Of a stretch of DNA of 64,000 nt, positions 1 through 8,057 are shown piece after piece. The stretch is from contig NZ_MJEJ02000029.1 of assembly GCF_002095435.2 (NCBI RefSeq), positions 35,514 to 99,513 of the forward strand. Reading direction: 5' to 3'. Position numbers and translations under genes: made by a program. The notes beneath the pieces are model-generated. The model ran no database searches, was not told where the DNA came from, and saw only the letters and a list, made by a program, of their open reading frames with translations. How positions within the stretch are numbered: the stretch's first letter is position 1; every line of letters begins with the position of its first letter. This DNA is from Williamsia sp. 1138 (GTDB lineage Bacteria > Actinomycetota > Actinomycetes > Mycobacteriales > Mycobacteriaceae).

Positions 1-606
1 GTCGCCGATGTAGGCACCGGCATATCCGTCGTCCGGGGTGGGCTCGCCCAGTGCCGCGGCCAGCAATGAGCGCGCGAACCTGTCGATCTGCGCGCCGTGG
101 TCGTTGAAGTAGTACTCGCGGGTCACGGCAGCGCCCTGCGCGGACAGGACCCGCCCGAGGGCATCTCCGACCGCCGCCCACCTGGTGCCACCGAGGTGGA
201 TGGGTCCGGTCGGGTTGGCGGACACGAACTCCAGGTTCACCTTGAGACCGTCGTAGAGGGCTCCCGTGCCGAAAGCACCGGCGCCGGCCAGGACGTCGGC
301 AACGACGGCGTTCTGGGCGTCTGCGGCGAGCCGGATGTTCACGAATCCCGGTCCGGCGATCTCTGCGGACGCGATGCCGTCGCGGGTCAAGAACTCTTCG
401 GCCAGCCATCCGGCCAGCTCTCGCGGGTTCACGCCGACCTTCTTACCGAGCTGCAGCGCGATGTTGGTGGCGTAGTCGCCGTGCTCGGGGTTGCGCGGTC
501 GTTCCACCACAACAGCCTCCGGCAGCGCGGACGAATCGAGTCCGTGGTCGGTGAGCACTGTGGAGGTGGCGGCATGCAGCAGTACCGCGAGGTCGGCGGG
601 GGTCAC
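1..606 (-). CDS. argS: Arginyl-tRNA synthetase, N-terminal part (runs off the window edge)
   Basis: Charges tRNA-Arg with arginine in the cytosol (class I synthetase). The 202 visible residues hold the N-terminal arginyl-tRNA synthetase recognition domain (about 5-95) and the start of the catalytic Rossmann fold, with the [12 protein letters not shown] stretch at 129-140, the ArgRS form of the class I HIGH motif, followed by [11 protein letters not shown]. The rest lies left of position 1. The GTG start at 606 is preferred: TAGGAT lies 8 nt upstream, with no Shine-Dalgarno, and the in-frame protein begins normally there. The gene is divergent from the DUF3105/DUF305 pair. Identity is clear; only the exact start is uncertain. 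Confidence 0.96.
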   Translation of the reverse strand, partial: MTPADLAVLLHAATSTVLTDHGLDSSALPEAVVVERPRNPEHGDYATNIALQLGKKVGVNPRELAGWLAEEFLTRDGIASAEIAGPGFVNIRLAADAQNAVVADVLAGAGAFGTGALYDGLKVNLEFVSANPTGPIHLGGTRWAAVGDALGRVLSAQGAAVTREYYFNDHGAQIDRFARSLLAAALGEPTPDDGYAGAYIGD

Positions 607-614
607 GATGCACC

Positions 615-645
615 ATCCTATTGGCCGGTGCCTGCCTGATGACAA
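615..645 (-). promoter_or_regulatory. Putative promoter of argS (leaderless type)
   Basis: On the minus strand TTGTCA (640-645) and TAGGAT (615-620) are separated by 19 nt, and the GTG of argS follows the -10-like hexamer by 8 nt. There is no Shine-Dalgarno sequence in between, so the transcript probably begins at or next to the start codon. Inferred from sequence only. Confidence 0.45.
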
Positions 646-799
646 TCGCATTGCTTTCGCTGCGACCCGGACCGAGGAGTTCGCCGGTGCCTCGGACTGA
701 GTTTGTTTACGTTTCCGCACAAGTACACTGTGTGATCGCCGGTGGACCTCCTCGGCAGCGTCATGTGCGCACCCCATAGAACTGCACCGAAAGAGATCC

Positions 800-1675
800 A
801 TGGCTGACGCCAAGAAGCAGGGCGGCAACGTTCCGAAGAAGCCCAGGAATTCCGGCAAGCCGGCCAAGAAGAAGCCCGGTCAGATCCCGGTCGTGAAAGC
901 CGGCGGGGGTGGTAAGGCGATTCCGTGGGCCACCATCGGCGCGGTTGCCGTGGTGCTGCTGATCGTGGCCGGTCTGGCCGTCTATCTCGTGCCGAAATAC
1001 ATGGACCAGCGGGAAGTCGCGAAGTTCACGCCGTCGTCGTCCAACCCCGATCCGTCGGACAAGATCGACGGGGTCGAGAAGATCTTCTATCCCGCCGGAC
1101 AGCACGTGGAGCCGACACAGCGCGTCGCGTACGACAAGTCGCCGCCCTTCGGCGGTCCGCACGACGCGGTGTGGGCCACCTGCACGGGCATCGTCTATCC
1201 GAACGCGCTTCGTACGGAGAACGCGGTGCACGCACTCGAACACGGGGCGGTATGGATCACCTACAACCCGGCCACCATCGCTCCCGGCGATCTCGACACG
1301 CTCAAGAGCAAGGTCGAGGGTGAGCAATACCTGCTGCTCTCGCCGTACCCGGACCTCGACAAGCCGATCTCGCTGCAGTCGTGGGGACACCAGCTCAAGC
1401 TCGATTCGGCGGGTGACGAACGCGTCGACCAGTTCATCGAGGCGTTGCGGCGCAACTCGAACACCGGCGTGTACCCGGACAACCCACAGGAAGCGGCGTA
1501 CCCCGAGGTTGGCGCCGAATGCGCGGCCATCCCGGGCGCGTTCGATCCGAGCAATCCGCCGCCCGCGGACGTGGGTCCGGTACCGGCCGACGCGGTCCCG
1601 ATGACCGGTGTCGGCTCGACCCAGGCAACCGATGAGAACGGCATGGGGATCCCCCAGCCTGCTCCGGCCGGCTGA
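800..1675 (+). CDS. Membrane-anchored DUF3105 protein
   Basis: A 291-residue protein with a Lys/Pro-rich cytosolic N-terminus, one transmembrane segment (about 43-65) and an outside domain of the DUF3105 type. Family-like motifs are PPFGGPHD (115-122) and [12 protein letters not shown] (144-155); the His residues suggest metal binding, which is inference. The C-terminus is Pro-rich. Its stop overlaps the start of the DUF305 gene by one base (TGATG), so the two are translationally coupled. DUF3105 and DUF305 genes commonly sit together in actinobacteria; the biochemical role is unknown. ATG at 800 follows AAAGAGA. Confidence 0.85.
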   Translation: MADAKKQGGNVPKKPRNSGKPAKKKPGQIPVVKAGGGGKAIPWATIGAVAVVLLIVAGLAVYLVPKYMDQREVAKFTPSSSNPDPSDKIDGVEKIFYPAGQHVEPTQRVAYDKSPPFGGPHDAVWATCTGIVYPNALRTENAVHALEHGAVWITYNPATIAPGDLDTLKSKVEGEQYLLLSPYPDLDKPISLQSWGHQLKLDSAGDERVDQFIEALRRNSNTGVYPDNPQEAAYPEVGAECAAIPGAFDPSNPPPADVGPVPADAVPMTGVGSTQATDENGMGIPQPAPAG

Positions 1676-2544
1676 TGCCTGTGGGCACACCCGACGACGA
1701 ATCGCAGAACCCGCCGGACCCGGACTCCACGACCGACACCGGAGGCGGCTCGGGCGCGAACTCCACACCCGAGACCGGTAAGGAGTCGACACAAGACGAC
1801 ACAGAACCGTCGACTGCGGCGGGCCTCGCTGAACCGGTGCCCGGCCACAACCGAAAGCAGCTGTCCGCGTTACTGGTCTTGGGTGCGGTCGCGCTGCTGT
1901 TGGTGGGCGCGGTTGTGGGTTTGTTGCTGCGCACCACGTTCGACGGTGGCGACGACAATCGACCGGCCGCGGACTCTGCCGCGGTGGGCTTTTCGCAGGA
2001 CATGATCCGCCACCACCAGCAGGCGGTCGAGATGGCAACCATCGAACTGTACGGCGGGAGCGATCCGCAGGTTCGCAGCCTCGCCTACGACATCCTCACG
2101 TCGCAGACGAACCAGGTCGGCCAGATGCAGTCCTGGCTGTCGCGCTGGGACTATCCCCTGGACAATCCGGGTGAGCCGATGTCCTGGATGGAAGGTCACA
2201 GCGGAGGCCACGCGCACGGCGGCGCGGGTACGGAGCCCAGTACCGACATGACCATGGACATGTCCGACTCGGGCGTGCCCATGCCGGGGATGGCGAGCAC
2301 CGACGACATGAACAAGCTCCGAACCCTGCAGGGCGCCGAATTGGACAAGTACTTCCTGCAACTCATGCTGCGCCACCACCAGGGTGGGCTCGAGATGATG
2401 GAGTTCGCGACCGAGCCGGACCACGTCAGCGAGGACTACGTACGCAGGCTCGCCCAGCAGATGGTCAACGTCCAGGAGTCCGAGTCGGACACGATGACAA
2501 AGATGCTCGAAACACGTGGAGCGCAACCGCTTCCGATGAATTGA
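1675..2544 (+). CDS. DUF305 family protein, membrane-anchored, Met/His-rich
   Basis: A 289-residue protein: an acidic Ser/Thr-rich N-tail, one transmembrane helix (about 62-86), then an extracytoplasmic DUF305 (ferritin-like four-helix) domain with two HHQ repeats, MIRHHQQAVEMA near 110-121 and LMLRHHQGGLEMM near 222-234. Between them lies a His- and Met-rich stretch (MEGHSGGHAHGG and MTMDMSD...MPGM). Some DUF305 members bind copper; with this residue composition a periplasmic copper or silver role is plausible but unproven. It is coupled to the upstream DUF3105 gene by a one-base overlap and converges on the DUF5313 gene. Confidence 0.87.
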   Translation: MPVGTPDDESQNPPDPDSTTDTGGGSGANSTPETGKESTQDDTEPSTAAGLAEPVPGHNRKQLSALLVLGAVALLLVGAVVGLLLRTTFDGGDDNRPAADSAAVGFSQDMIRHHQQAVEMATIELYGGSDPQVRSLAYDILTSQTNQVGQMQSWLSRWDYPLDNPGEPMSWMEGHSGGHAHGGAGTEPSTDMTMDMSDSGVPMPGMASTDDMNKLRTLQGAELDKYFLQLMLRHHQGGLEMMEFATEPDHVSEDYVRRLAQQMVNVQESESDTMTKMLETRGAQPLPMN

Positions 2545-2576
2545 CCCGCACGGTCGAGGTCGGGGGTCCGCCGGGA

Positions 2577-2957
2577 TCAGTCGCGGCCGTGCAGGCGTTC
2601 GTAGGTCGTGCGATCGGTCGCATGGCGGCGTGCCCGTTCGGGGCTCTCCAAGTCGACAGGCAGACCATGCAGTTCGAGCCTGTGCGCCCGGTTCATCGGC
2701 ATGTACGCCGCGCAGTAGAACACCGCGAGGATCAACCCCAGCAGGATCATGGCCAGCCGTAGATAGATCGGACCGGGGAAGAGCAAGAACGCCGCGAACA
2801 CCGGGGTGAAGGGAATCATGCCGCGCACCAGGTGTCGTGGCACCCGCCAGGGTCCGGTCAGATCGCGACGCACCCAATCCTGCATCGAGTCAGGCAGTTT
2901 CCGTCCTGCCGTGTAGCCGAGCCACTGCCATGGAGTCGGCCTGGTCCGTTCGGTCAT
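2577..2957 (-). CDS. Small DUF5313 membrane protein
   Basis: A 126-residue protein with the conserved opening of the actinobacterial DUF5313 family (RPTPWQWLGYTAGRKLP), followed by WVRRDLTG and two adjacent hydrophobic helices (about 49-85), ending in a charged tail with RRHATDRTTYERLHGRD. The start at 2957 is chosen because GGAGAGAAGG lies just upstream; an in-frame start at 3011 has no such support. It lies 50 bp downstream of the MarR-type gene on the same strand and is probably co-transcribed with it. Function unknown. Confidence 0.82.
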   Translation of the reverse strand: MTERTRPTPWQWLGYTAGRKLPDSMQDWVRRDLTGPWRVPRHLVRGMIPFTPVFAAFLLFPGPIYLRLAMILLGLILAVFYCAAYMPMNRAHRLELHGLPVDLESPERARRHATDRTTYERLHGRD

Positions 2958-3007
2958 GTCCTTCTCTCCTTGTCGTACGGACGGGATCCGTGCATGTGGT
3001 GAGGTGA

Positions 3008-3490
3008 TCACGGTTCCAATGAGATGGAGCCGGAGGCGATGGCTGCGGATGCCGCCACGTTGACCTCGGTCAGCACTCGGCGCAGCTCCTCCAGAGCCGC
3101 CAGCTCGACTCCCAGGGTGCGCACCACGGCCGGCGGGATCTTCTCCGCCTGCGTGCGCAGCGCCCTCCCCTGCTCGGTGAGTTCGATCGCCAGCTGCCGC
3201 TCATCGGCGGCGGTGCGGGTACGGGTGATCAGGCCCGCCGCTTCCAGTCGCTTGAGCAACGGTGACAGCGTCGGTGAGTCGAGCTGGAGGGCTGAGGCGA
3301 TCTCACGCACAGACATCGGCGCTCGCTCCCACAGCGCCAGCATCACGAGGTATTGCGGGTGGGTGAGCCCCAACGGCTCGAGGAGGGGCCGGTACACGCC
3401 GAGCACGGTCCGATTGGCGACTGCCAGCGCGAAGCAGACCTGCCGCTCCAATGCCAAGGGATCCCCGTCGAGCAACACATTCTGTTCCAT
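3008..3490 (-). CDS. MarR/OhrR-type transcriptional regulator
   Basis: A 160-residue winged-helix repressor. The N-terminal QVCFALAVANR with Cys19, followed by YRPLLEPLGLTHPQYLVMLALWE (33-55), is the OhrR signature. In OhrR this Cys senses organic hydroperoxides. The winged helix covers about 56-100 (VREIASALQLDSPTLSPLLKRLEAAGLI, then the TRTAADER wing). ATG at 3490 is preceded by AAGGGG; an upstream in-frame start at 3562 would extend through the operator and is rejected. No ohr peroxidase gene is adjacent; the downstream partner is the DUF5313 gene. The palindrome at 3519-3538 lies 29 bp before the start, so it is probably autoregulated. Exact ligand is uncertain. Confidence 0.88.
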   Translation of the reverse strand: MEQNVLLDGDPLALERQVCFALAVANRTVLGVYRPLLEPLGLTHPQYLVMLALWERAPMSVREIASALQLDSPTLSPLLKRLEAAGLITRTRTAADERQLAIELTEQGRALRTQAEKIPPAVVRTLGVELAALEELRRVLTEVNVAASAAIASGSISLEP

Positions 3491-3513
3491 CCGATTCGAC
3501 CCCTTGGTTATCA

Positions 3514-3538
3514 CACTAATAGTTAGTGCACTAACTAT
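3514..3538. promoter_or_regulatory. Palindromic operator of the MarR/OhrR-like gene
   Basis: atagttagtgcactaactat (3519-3538) is a perfect 20-bp palindrome. A further CACTAA half-site (3514-3519) makes three copies of CACTAA/TTAGTG in 25 bp. It sits directly upstream of the MarR-type start codon, where autorepressors of this family bind. AT-rich and out of character with the surrounding GC-rich sequence. Confidence 0.75.
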
Positions 3539-3574
3539 ATCTCGGGGCCGGTCCGGACGCAAGGGACCGGCTCA

Positions 3575-3904
3575 CTACTCCGTCCGGCGATCCTCGGTCG
3601 GCGGAAAGTCGATGACCGAGCGCCAATACGACTCCGGCACCTGCTCACCCGCGCGCAGGATGATCGCCAGCCCGGTTGCCATGCAGATGCCGAGAATCCC
3701 CAACCAGAGACCAAACAGTCCGATGGCGATCCATGCCGCGACCACGAGCGGTCGCCAAGGATCGAGAATGATGAGCAGCGGCGCGAAGGCAAACCCCGTC
3801 CCGACGTACCAGGAGGAGCGGGCCCGATCCATGATCAGTACCGCGCGGAGCCAGCGCGGAGTACTCGGTGGCAGAGAAGACGGGGTGACCGAACGAGTAT
3901 CCAT
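3575..3904 (-). CDS. Small integral membrane protein, unassigned
   Basis: About 109 residues with a short cytosolic lead, a hydrophobic segment around WYVGTGFAFAPLLIILDPWRPLVVAAWIAIGL and a second one at LWLGILGICMATGLAII, ending in a polar tail. Two or three membrane helices are likely. I do not recognise a family. The start is uncertain: ATG at 3904 and GTG at 3925 are in frame and neither has a clear ribosome binding site. It lies between the MarR operator and the tRNA-Arg gene. A real gene is likely because the hydrophobic pattern is coherent, but the evidence is modest. Confidence 0.55.
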   Translation of the reverse strand: MDTRSVTPSSLPPSTPRWLRAVLIMDRARSSWYVGTGFAFAPLLIILDPWRPLVVAAWIAIGLFGLWLGILGICMATGLAIILRAGEQVPESYWRSVIDFPPTEDRRTE

Positions 3905-3995
3905 GACAACAACGATGGCGGCCACGACGTCCGCGTTCGATTACCCGCGAGGTAAGAACCATCGCCATCGCCGACAAGCGATACGAGAAGATATG

Positions 3996-4068
3996 TGCCC
4001 CCGGCAGGATTCGAACCTGCGGCCTTCCGCTCCGGAGGCGGACGCTCTATCCCCTGAGCTACGGGGGC
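3996..4068 (-). tRNA. tRNA-Arg (anticodon CCG)
   Basis: The minus strand folds into a full cloverleaf of 73 nt: acceptor GCCCCCG (4068-4062) pairs with CGGGGGC (4003-3997), discriminator A at 3996. The anticodon stem TCCGC/GCGGA encloses the loop CTCCGGA, giving anticodon CCG, which reads CGG arginine codons. The T arm carries GGTTCGAATCC. CCA is not encoded. Confidence 0.96.
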
Positions 4069-4134
4069 TCGTTGGGCGAGAGTCAGCCTAGCGCATCCGC
4101 CAACCGCAACCCAAAACGCCTGCGGCGCGCCACC

Positions 4135-6744
4135 TCAGACAGCAACGAGATGCGCTCCCCCGACACTGCTGTAGCGCGCAGGCGTGCAGGTCAGCACGAT
4201 CACCTGAGTATGACGACCGGCGTGGCTGAGCACCGCACCCATGCTCGCCAAACGCTCTGGATCGGTGTATCCCAGCGCGTCGTCGATGATGACCGGCACC
4301 CCATCGTCCGGGTCGACCAGCATTGCGCACGCCAGCCGGCTGATGATCCCCAACTGCTCCTTGGCACCGCCCGACAGCGCATCGTGGTCAACGGTGACCC
4401 CACCCACTGTGCGCGTGATGATTCGCAACTCTTCGTCGACCCCGACCTGCAGGGTCGGACCGAACACGACCTTCCCGAGCCGCAAGATCTGATCGGTGAA
4501 CGGCTGGACATATCTCCGCCGCGTGGCGTCTCGATGTCGCTCGAGAGTCTGCAACAACAACCTGGCAGCCTGCGCACGGGTATTGATGCGATCGAAATCC
4601 CCACGAGCGCCGTCCAACTCGGTTTCCGCCTGATGCACCTGGTCGAGTTTGCCGTCGTCACGTCGGATCTCGATCCTGGTCCGCAGCTCTGCGATCTCAT
4701 TGCCGAGTTCGGCCAGCCGCGGTTCGCCGCGTTCGACCACCGACAGCATGTTCGCGTGTTGCAACTCCAGGGATTCGAGGTCGGCCTCGTCGATCCGATC
4801 GACGAGGCGACACACCTCGGAGTCTGCGTGAGACAACTCTGCCAGCAACCGCTCGTGCAGCCGGTCCGGATCGTCGTCGGGGTGGTCGGTACCGCCGCGA
4901 CCGGCGATCTCGTCGTCCTGTCGCGCGAGTTCCACGCGCTCTGCCACCAGCTCGTCGCACCGCGTCCGCAGAATCCGTAACTCGCTGTCGATACTGCGGT
5001 GCTCACTGCGCAGTTCAGCTGTTCGCTGCACTGCTGCGGCCAACCGCGCCGCCGCGGTGCCTGCGCGGCGTTCGGCTTCCTCGACGTCCAGCACATCAGG
5101 GTCCGCGGCAGCGGTGAACTCGAGGCGTCTCTCGAGTTCCGACAATTCCGCACGCAGTTCCCCTTCGTCAGCGCCCGCAATGATCGCCATGAGCCGGCCG
5201 CGCAGGTTGTCGACCTCCGCTGCGGCTCGCTCACGAGCCCGGACCAGACCGCGCAACTCGGCCACGTCCTGAACCCCCGATTCCGCCAGCGCATCAGCGA
5301 GTTGCCGCTCGGCACGGGAACACCGGTCGATCAGAGATGCCGATTCGGCCCCGGCGGACAGCACGAGGCGAACCACGCCGGCCACCTCGACGATTGTCTC
5401 GCCGGTGATCGCCAGGGCGGAATCGTCGGTCTCGACCCCGTTCACCGTCACCGGCGCCTCGCCCAGCCTGTGCACGCTCACCGTGGCAGCCGCCGATTCC
5501 AGTTGCGCACGCGTGATGGTCACCGTCTGCAGCAGCTGCTCGAACGCCTCGAGGTCATCGCGGTCGTGTACCAGACCTGCCAGAGTGCGCTGTTCGGCCT
5601 CGAGCGCAGTGCGTACGGCTGTCACGCGCGCCAGGAGCGCGGCCAGTTCGTCACGGCGCGCGAGGAGGTGTGCCGAGCGGGCCGCGGCGCGCGCGCTGCG
5701 AACCAGGGACGCGGCTTCGGTATCGGCCCGGCGGAGCTCGTCGAGCTCTCGCTCGACGTCCGAGAGGGCAGCGGCCGCCTCCGCATCCTTGCGTTCGAGG
5801 GTCGCAATGGCACGTCTGGTCACCTCCACACCCTTGTCACAGTCCGCGATCCGCTTACGCGAGGCGTCGCGCTGTGCGACATCGCGTTCGTGCAGTCGCA
5901 ACTGACTCCTGAGCAGAGCGGCGGCCGACGTCGCTTCGGCGTACTGCCGTTGCAACCCATTCGATTCGGCGGACCGTTCGGTGAGTGCCGACAATTCCAC
6001 CTTCGCCAATTCGAGCGAGTTCGCCAGCTCACGACGGTTTCCGGTCAAGGTCTCCAAACGCGCATGATCGCCACCCAGTTGTTCCATCGCAGCTGCCAGT
6101 TCATTGCTCAGCGCCAGGGCTTCTTCCAGACGGGTTGCTGCCGAGGCCAATTCGCGTGACGGGCGACCCTGCCCTGCGGTGAAGTACCTTTCGTATTCAG
6201 TCCTCACCGCGTCGAGCAACATCGCATCGTTTTCGCCATCGCCGACGCCGGCCTTGGTCGTTCCCGCCGCCGCATCCAGGGCGCGTGACAGCGCCGAGCT
6301 GGCGGCGAGATCGCCCACCGTCGGATCCCCTGCCTGCAACAGGCGCAAAGCCTTGAACAGGGTCGCATCCACCTCATCGGCGAGAATCGAACTCACCTTG
6401 TCGTGGGCGGTACGTCCTGAGAGTTGCTCCGGCGCAGGTTCGTGTATGACCAATTCTGTGCGAGCGGTCTTGTTGTACTGCTTGGTGTAGGTGAACCTGT
6501 AGCGGCCGCACGTGATGTCGGCTTCGACCACCGTCCCGGCGTCCACCCCTGCGGGCGCCACCGCCCGCACCTTGCCGCTCTTGCTGTCCGAACGAACCTC
6601 GAGCAGGAGATCGAGAGCCTCGATCATCGATGATTTCCCGGCCTCGTTGGCACCTTCGACGACAGTGACGCCGTTGTCGGCGAAGTGCACCTCCCGTTCG
6701 ACGACACCGCGAAAGTGATTCAGCCGCAACCGGTGCAGCTTCAT
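4135..6744 (-). CDS. SbcC/Rad50-like AAA ATPase (SMC-type)
   Basis: An 869-residue SMC-like ATPase that should work with the adjacent phosphoesterase on DNA ends. The N-terminal half-ATPase has Walker A GANEAGKS (31-38); long coiled coils fill the middle; the C-terminal half has the ABC signature LSGGAKEQL (790-798) and Walker B PVIIDD (about 817-822). Canonical Rad50/SbcC proteins carry a CxxC zinc hook at the coiled-coil apex; no CxxC is present here, and at 869 residues it is shorter than typical SbcC. It corresponds by position and size to M. tuberculosis Rv1278 (from memory). It overlaps the upstream phosphoesterase by 4 bp, so they form one translational unit. Confidence 0.85.
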   Translation of the reverse strand: MKLHRLRLNHFRGVVEREVHFADNGVTVVEGANEAGKSSMIEALDLLLEVRSDSKSGKVRAVAPAGVDAGTVVEADITCGRYRFTYTKQYNKTARTELVIHEPAPEQLSGRTAHDKVSSILADEVDATLFKALRLLQAGDPTVGDLAASSALSRALDAAAGTTKAGVGDGENDAMLLDAVRTEYERYFTAGQGRPSRELASAATRLEEALALSNELAAAMEQLGGDHARLETLTGNRRELANSLELAKVELSALTERSAESNGLQRQYAEATSAAALLRSQLRLHERDVAQRDASRKRIADCDKGVEVTRRAIATLERKDAEAAAALSDVERELDELRRADTEAASLVRSARAAARSAHLLARRDELAALLARVTAVRTALEAEQRTLAGLVHDRDDLEAFEQLLQTVTITRAQLESAAATVSVHRLGEAPVTVNGVETDDSALAITGETIVEVAGVVRLVLSAGAESASLIDRCSRAERQLADALAESGVQDVAELRGLVRARERAAAEVDNLRGRLMAIIAGADEGELRAELSELERRLEFTAAADPDVLDVEEAERRAGTAAARLAAAVQRTAELRSEHRSIDSELRILRTRCDELVAERVELARQDDEIAGRGGTDHPDDDPDRLHERLLAELSHADSEVCRLVDRIDEADLESLELQHANMLSVVERGEPRLAELGNEIAELRTRIEIRRDDGKLDQVHQAETELDGARGDFDRINTRAQAARLLLQTLERHRDATRRRYVQPFTDQILRLGKVVFGPTLQVGVDEELRIITRTVGGVTVDHDALSGGAKEQLGIISRLACAMLVDPDDGVPVIIDDALGYTDPERLASMGAVLSHAGRHTQVIVLTCTPARYSSVGGAHLVAV

Positions 6745-7943
6745 CCGCTGCCACCTGCCAACCGAAAGAGCAGAGCGAGCGCCTCCTGAGCTGCAATCGC
6801 ATCCTCACCGTCACCGGCTGCGCTGGTGGACAGTTCGGCGGCGGCATCACCGATGAAACCGGTCAACTGCAGGTGCGCGAAGTCGTTGTCGTCGGGCCTG
6901 ATGACCAGATCATGACGCAGTTCCCACCAGGTGAGTGCAGCGAAGCGATCGGTGAACTCCTCGATCATCATGTCGAGTTCGGACCGTTCGGCGATACTCA
7001 CCGAACCACGGAGCGCGAGCTGGACGACGGTCTGCGACTTGTTGTCGAAGGCGTCGAGCCTGCGGCGGAGTTCTGCGATGTCGCCGCCGCCGTTCACATC
7101 GTGCTCCACGGTGCGAAACGCCCATTCGCCCACCTGATGGGGGGTCACCGTGACCGACTGGGCAGGAGCGCTGTCGGAGGTGGACTGACCACGGGTCAAC
7201 TCGACGACGAGCACTTGGCCCGGTTCGGCCTCGCGGTGGTCGTAGTTCGTGACCTCCTGGGCACCGGAATACCAGATCCGTCCGGAGTCACCGACCTTCG
7301 TCGTCGAATGCCGATCACCCAGTGCGACATAGTCGATCAGGCCGGCGGCAACGGCACGCTCGAGCTCGTCGACATCTATCAGGGACGGGTCTGCGGACTG
7401 CGGGGCATACACGTCGACTCTGCCGTGGCCGGCAAGGATACGGATGTCATCGCCGGGCTCCAGTCGATCGAGTTGCTGGGCCACCAGATCCGACAGAGGA
7501 ACCTTGGTGGTCCACGGGGCAGCGATCAGAGAAACGCCCGGGCGCACCTGGACCGCACCTGCCGTATCCAGCACGTGAACATGATCGGGCTTGTTGTCTG
7601 CGAACACCTTCGAGTTGTAGATACTCGCAGCGTCCATCGGATCGTGGTTGCCCGGGAGCAGATACACCGGGCACGGCACCTGTCGCAGATGATCGAGACT
7701 CCGGCGGATCACCCGCGAGGACACCTGTCGATCCTCGAACACGTCGCCGCACACGAGGACGAACTCAGCGTGGTGGGCGTCGGCGAGCCTGCCGATCCGT
7801 CCGATGGCCTCCTGCCGCGCGGCGGTGTAGCGGGCCTGCGCGTCGCCACGGAGAAAATGCCGGGTCATCCCCAATTGCCAATCGGCGGTGTGGATGAAGG
7901 TCACGTGTCGTTCGGGCAAGAACAACGGTAGCGCTGCGCTCAC
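6741..7943 (-). CDS. SbcD-like metallophosphoesterase (DNA repair exonuclease family)
   Basis: A 400-residue calcineurin-like phosphoesterase, partner of the SbcC-like ATPase encoded just downstream (4-bp ATGA overlap). Metal motifs are visible: HTADWQLG (18-25), CGDVFED (65-71), PGNHDP (97-102) and LAGHGRVD. Two departures from canonical SbcD: the first motif is DxQ instead of DxH (Gln23), and the last GHxH-type motif reads GDRHS. The GTG start at 7943 follows a strong GAGGAGG with 5-nt spacing. Probably equivalent to M. tuberculosis Rv1277. Nuclease activity is inferred from the family and needs testing given the altered ligands. Confidence 0.85.
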   Translation of the reverse strand: MSAALPLFLPERHVTFIHTADWQLGMTRHFLRGDAQARYTAARQEAIGRIGRLADAHHAEFVLVCGDVFEDRQVSSRVIRRSLDHLRQVPCPVYLLPGNHDPMDAASIYNSKVFADNKPDHVHVLDTAGAVQVRPGVSLIAAPWTTKVPLSDLVAQQLDRLEPGDDIRILAGHGRVDVYAPQSADPSLIDVDELERAVAAGLIDYVALGDRHSTTKVGDSGRIWYSGAQEVTNYDHREAEPGQVLVVELTRGQSTSDSAPAQSVTVTPHQVGEWAFRTVEHDVNGGGDIAELRRRLDAFDNKSQTVVQLALRGSVSIAERSELDMMIEEFTDRFAALTWWELRHDLVIRPDDNDFAHLQLTGFIGDAAAELSTSAAGDGEDAIAAQEALALLFRLAGGSG

Positions 7944-8057
7944 AGTGACCTCCTCTCCGATCGCCGGTGACAGCGACGATCCTACGAGGGGTCTCCGACA
8001 GAGCGTTGGACGTCGGCCGGTGGGTCACCTGCGAGTACCGACAACGCCGGGTGGGCG

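Noticed and set aside
761-2038. A 425-codon minus-strand frame opposite the DUF3105/DUF305 genes
   Set aside because: The plus-strand proteins have clear family motifs; the opposite frame is low-complexity Arg-rich.
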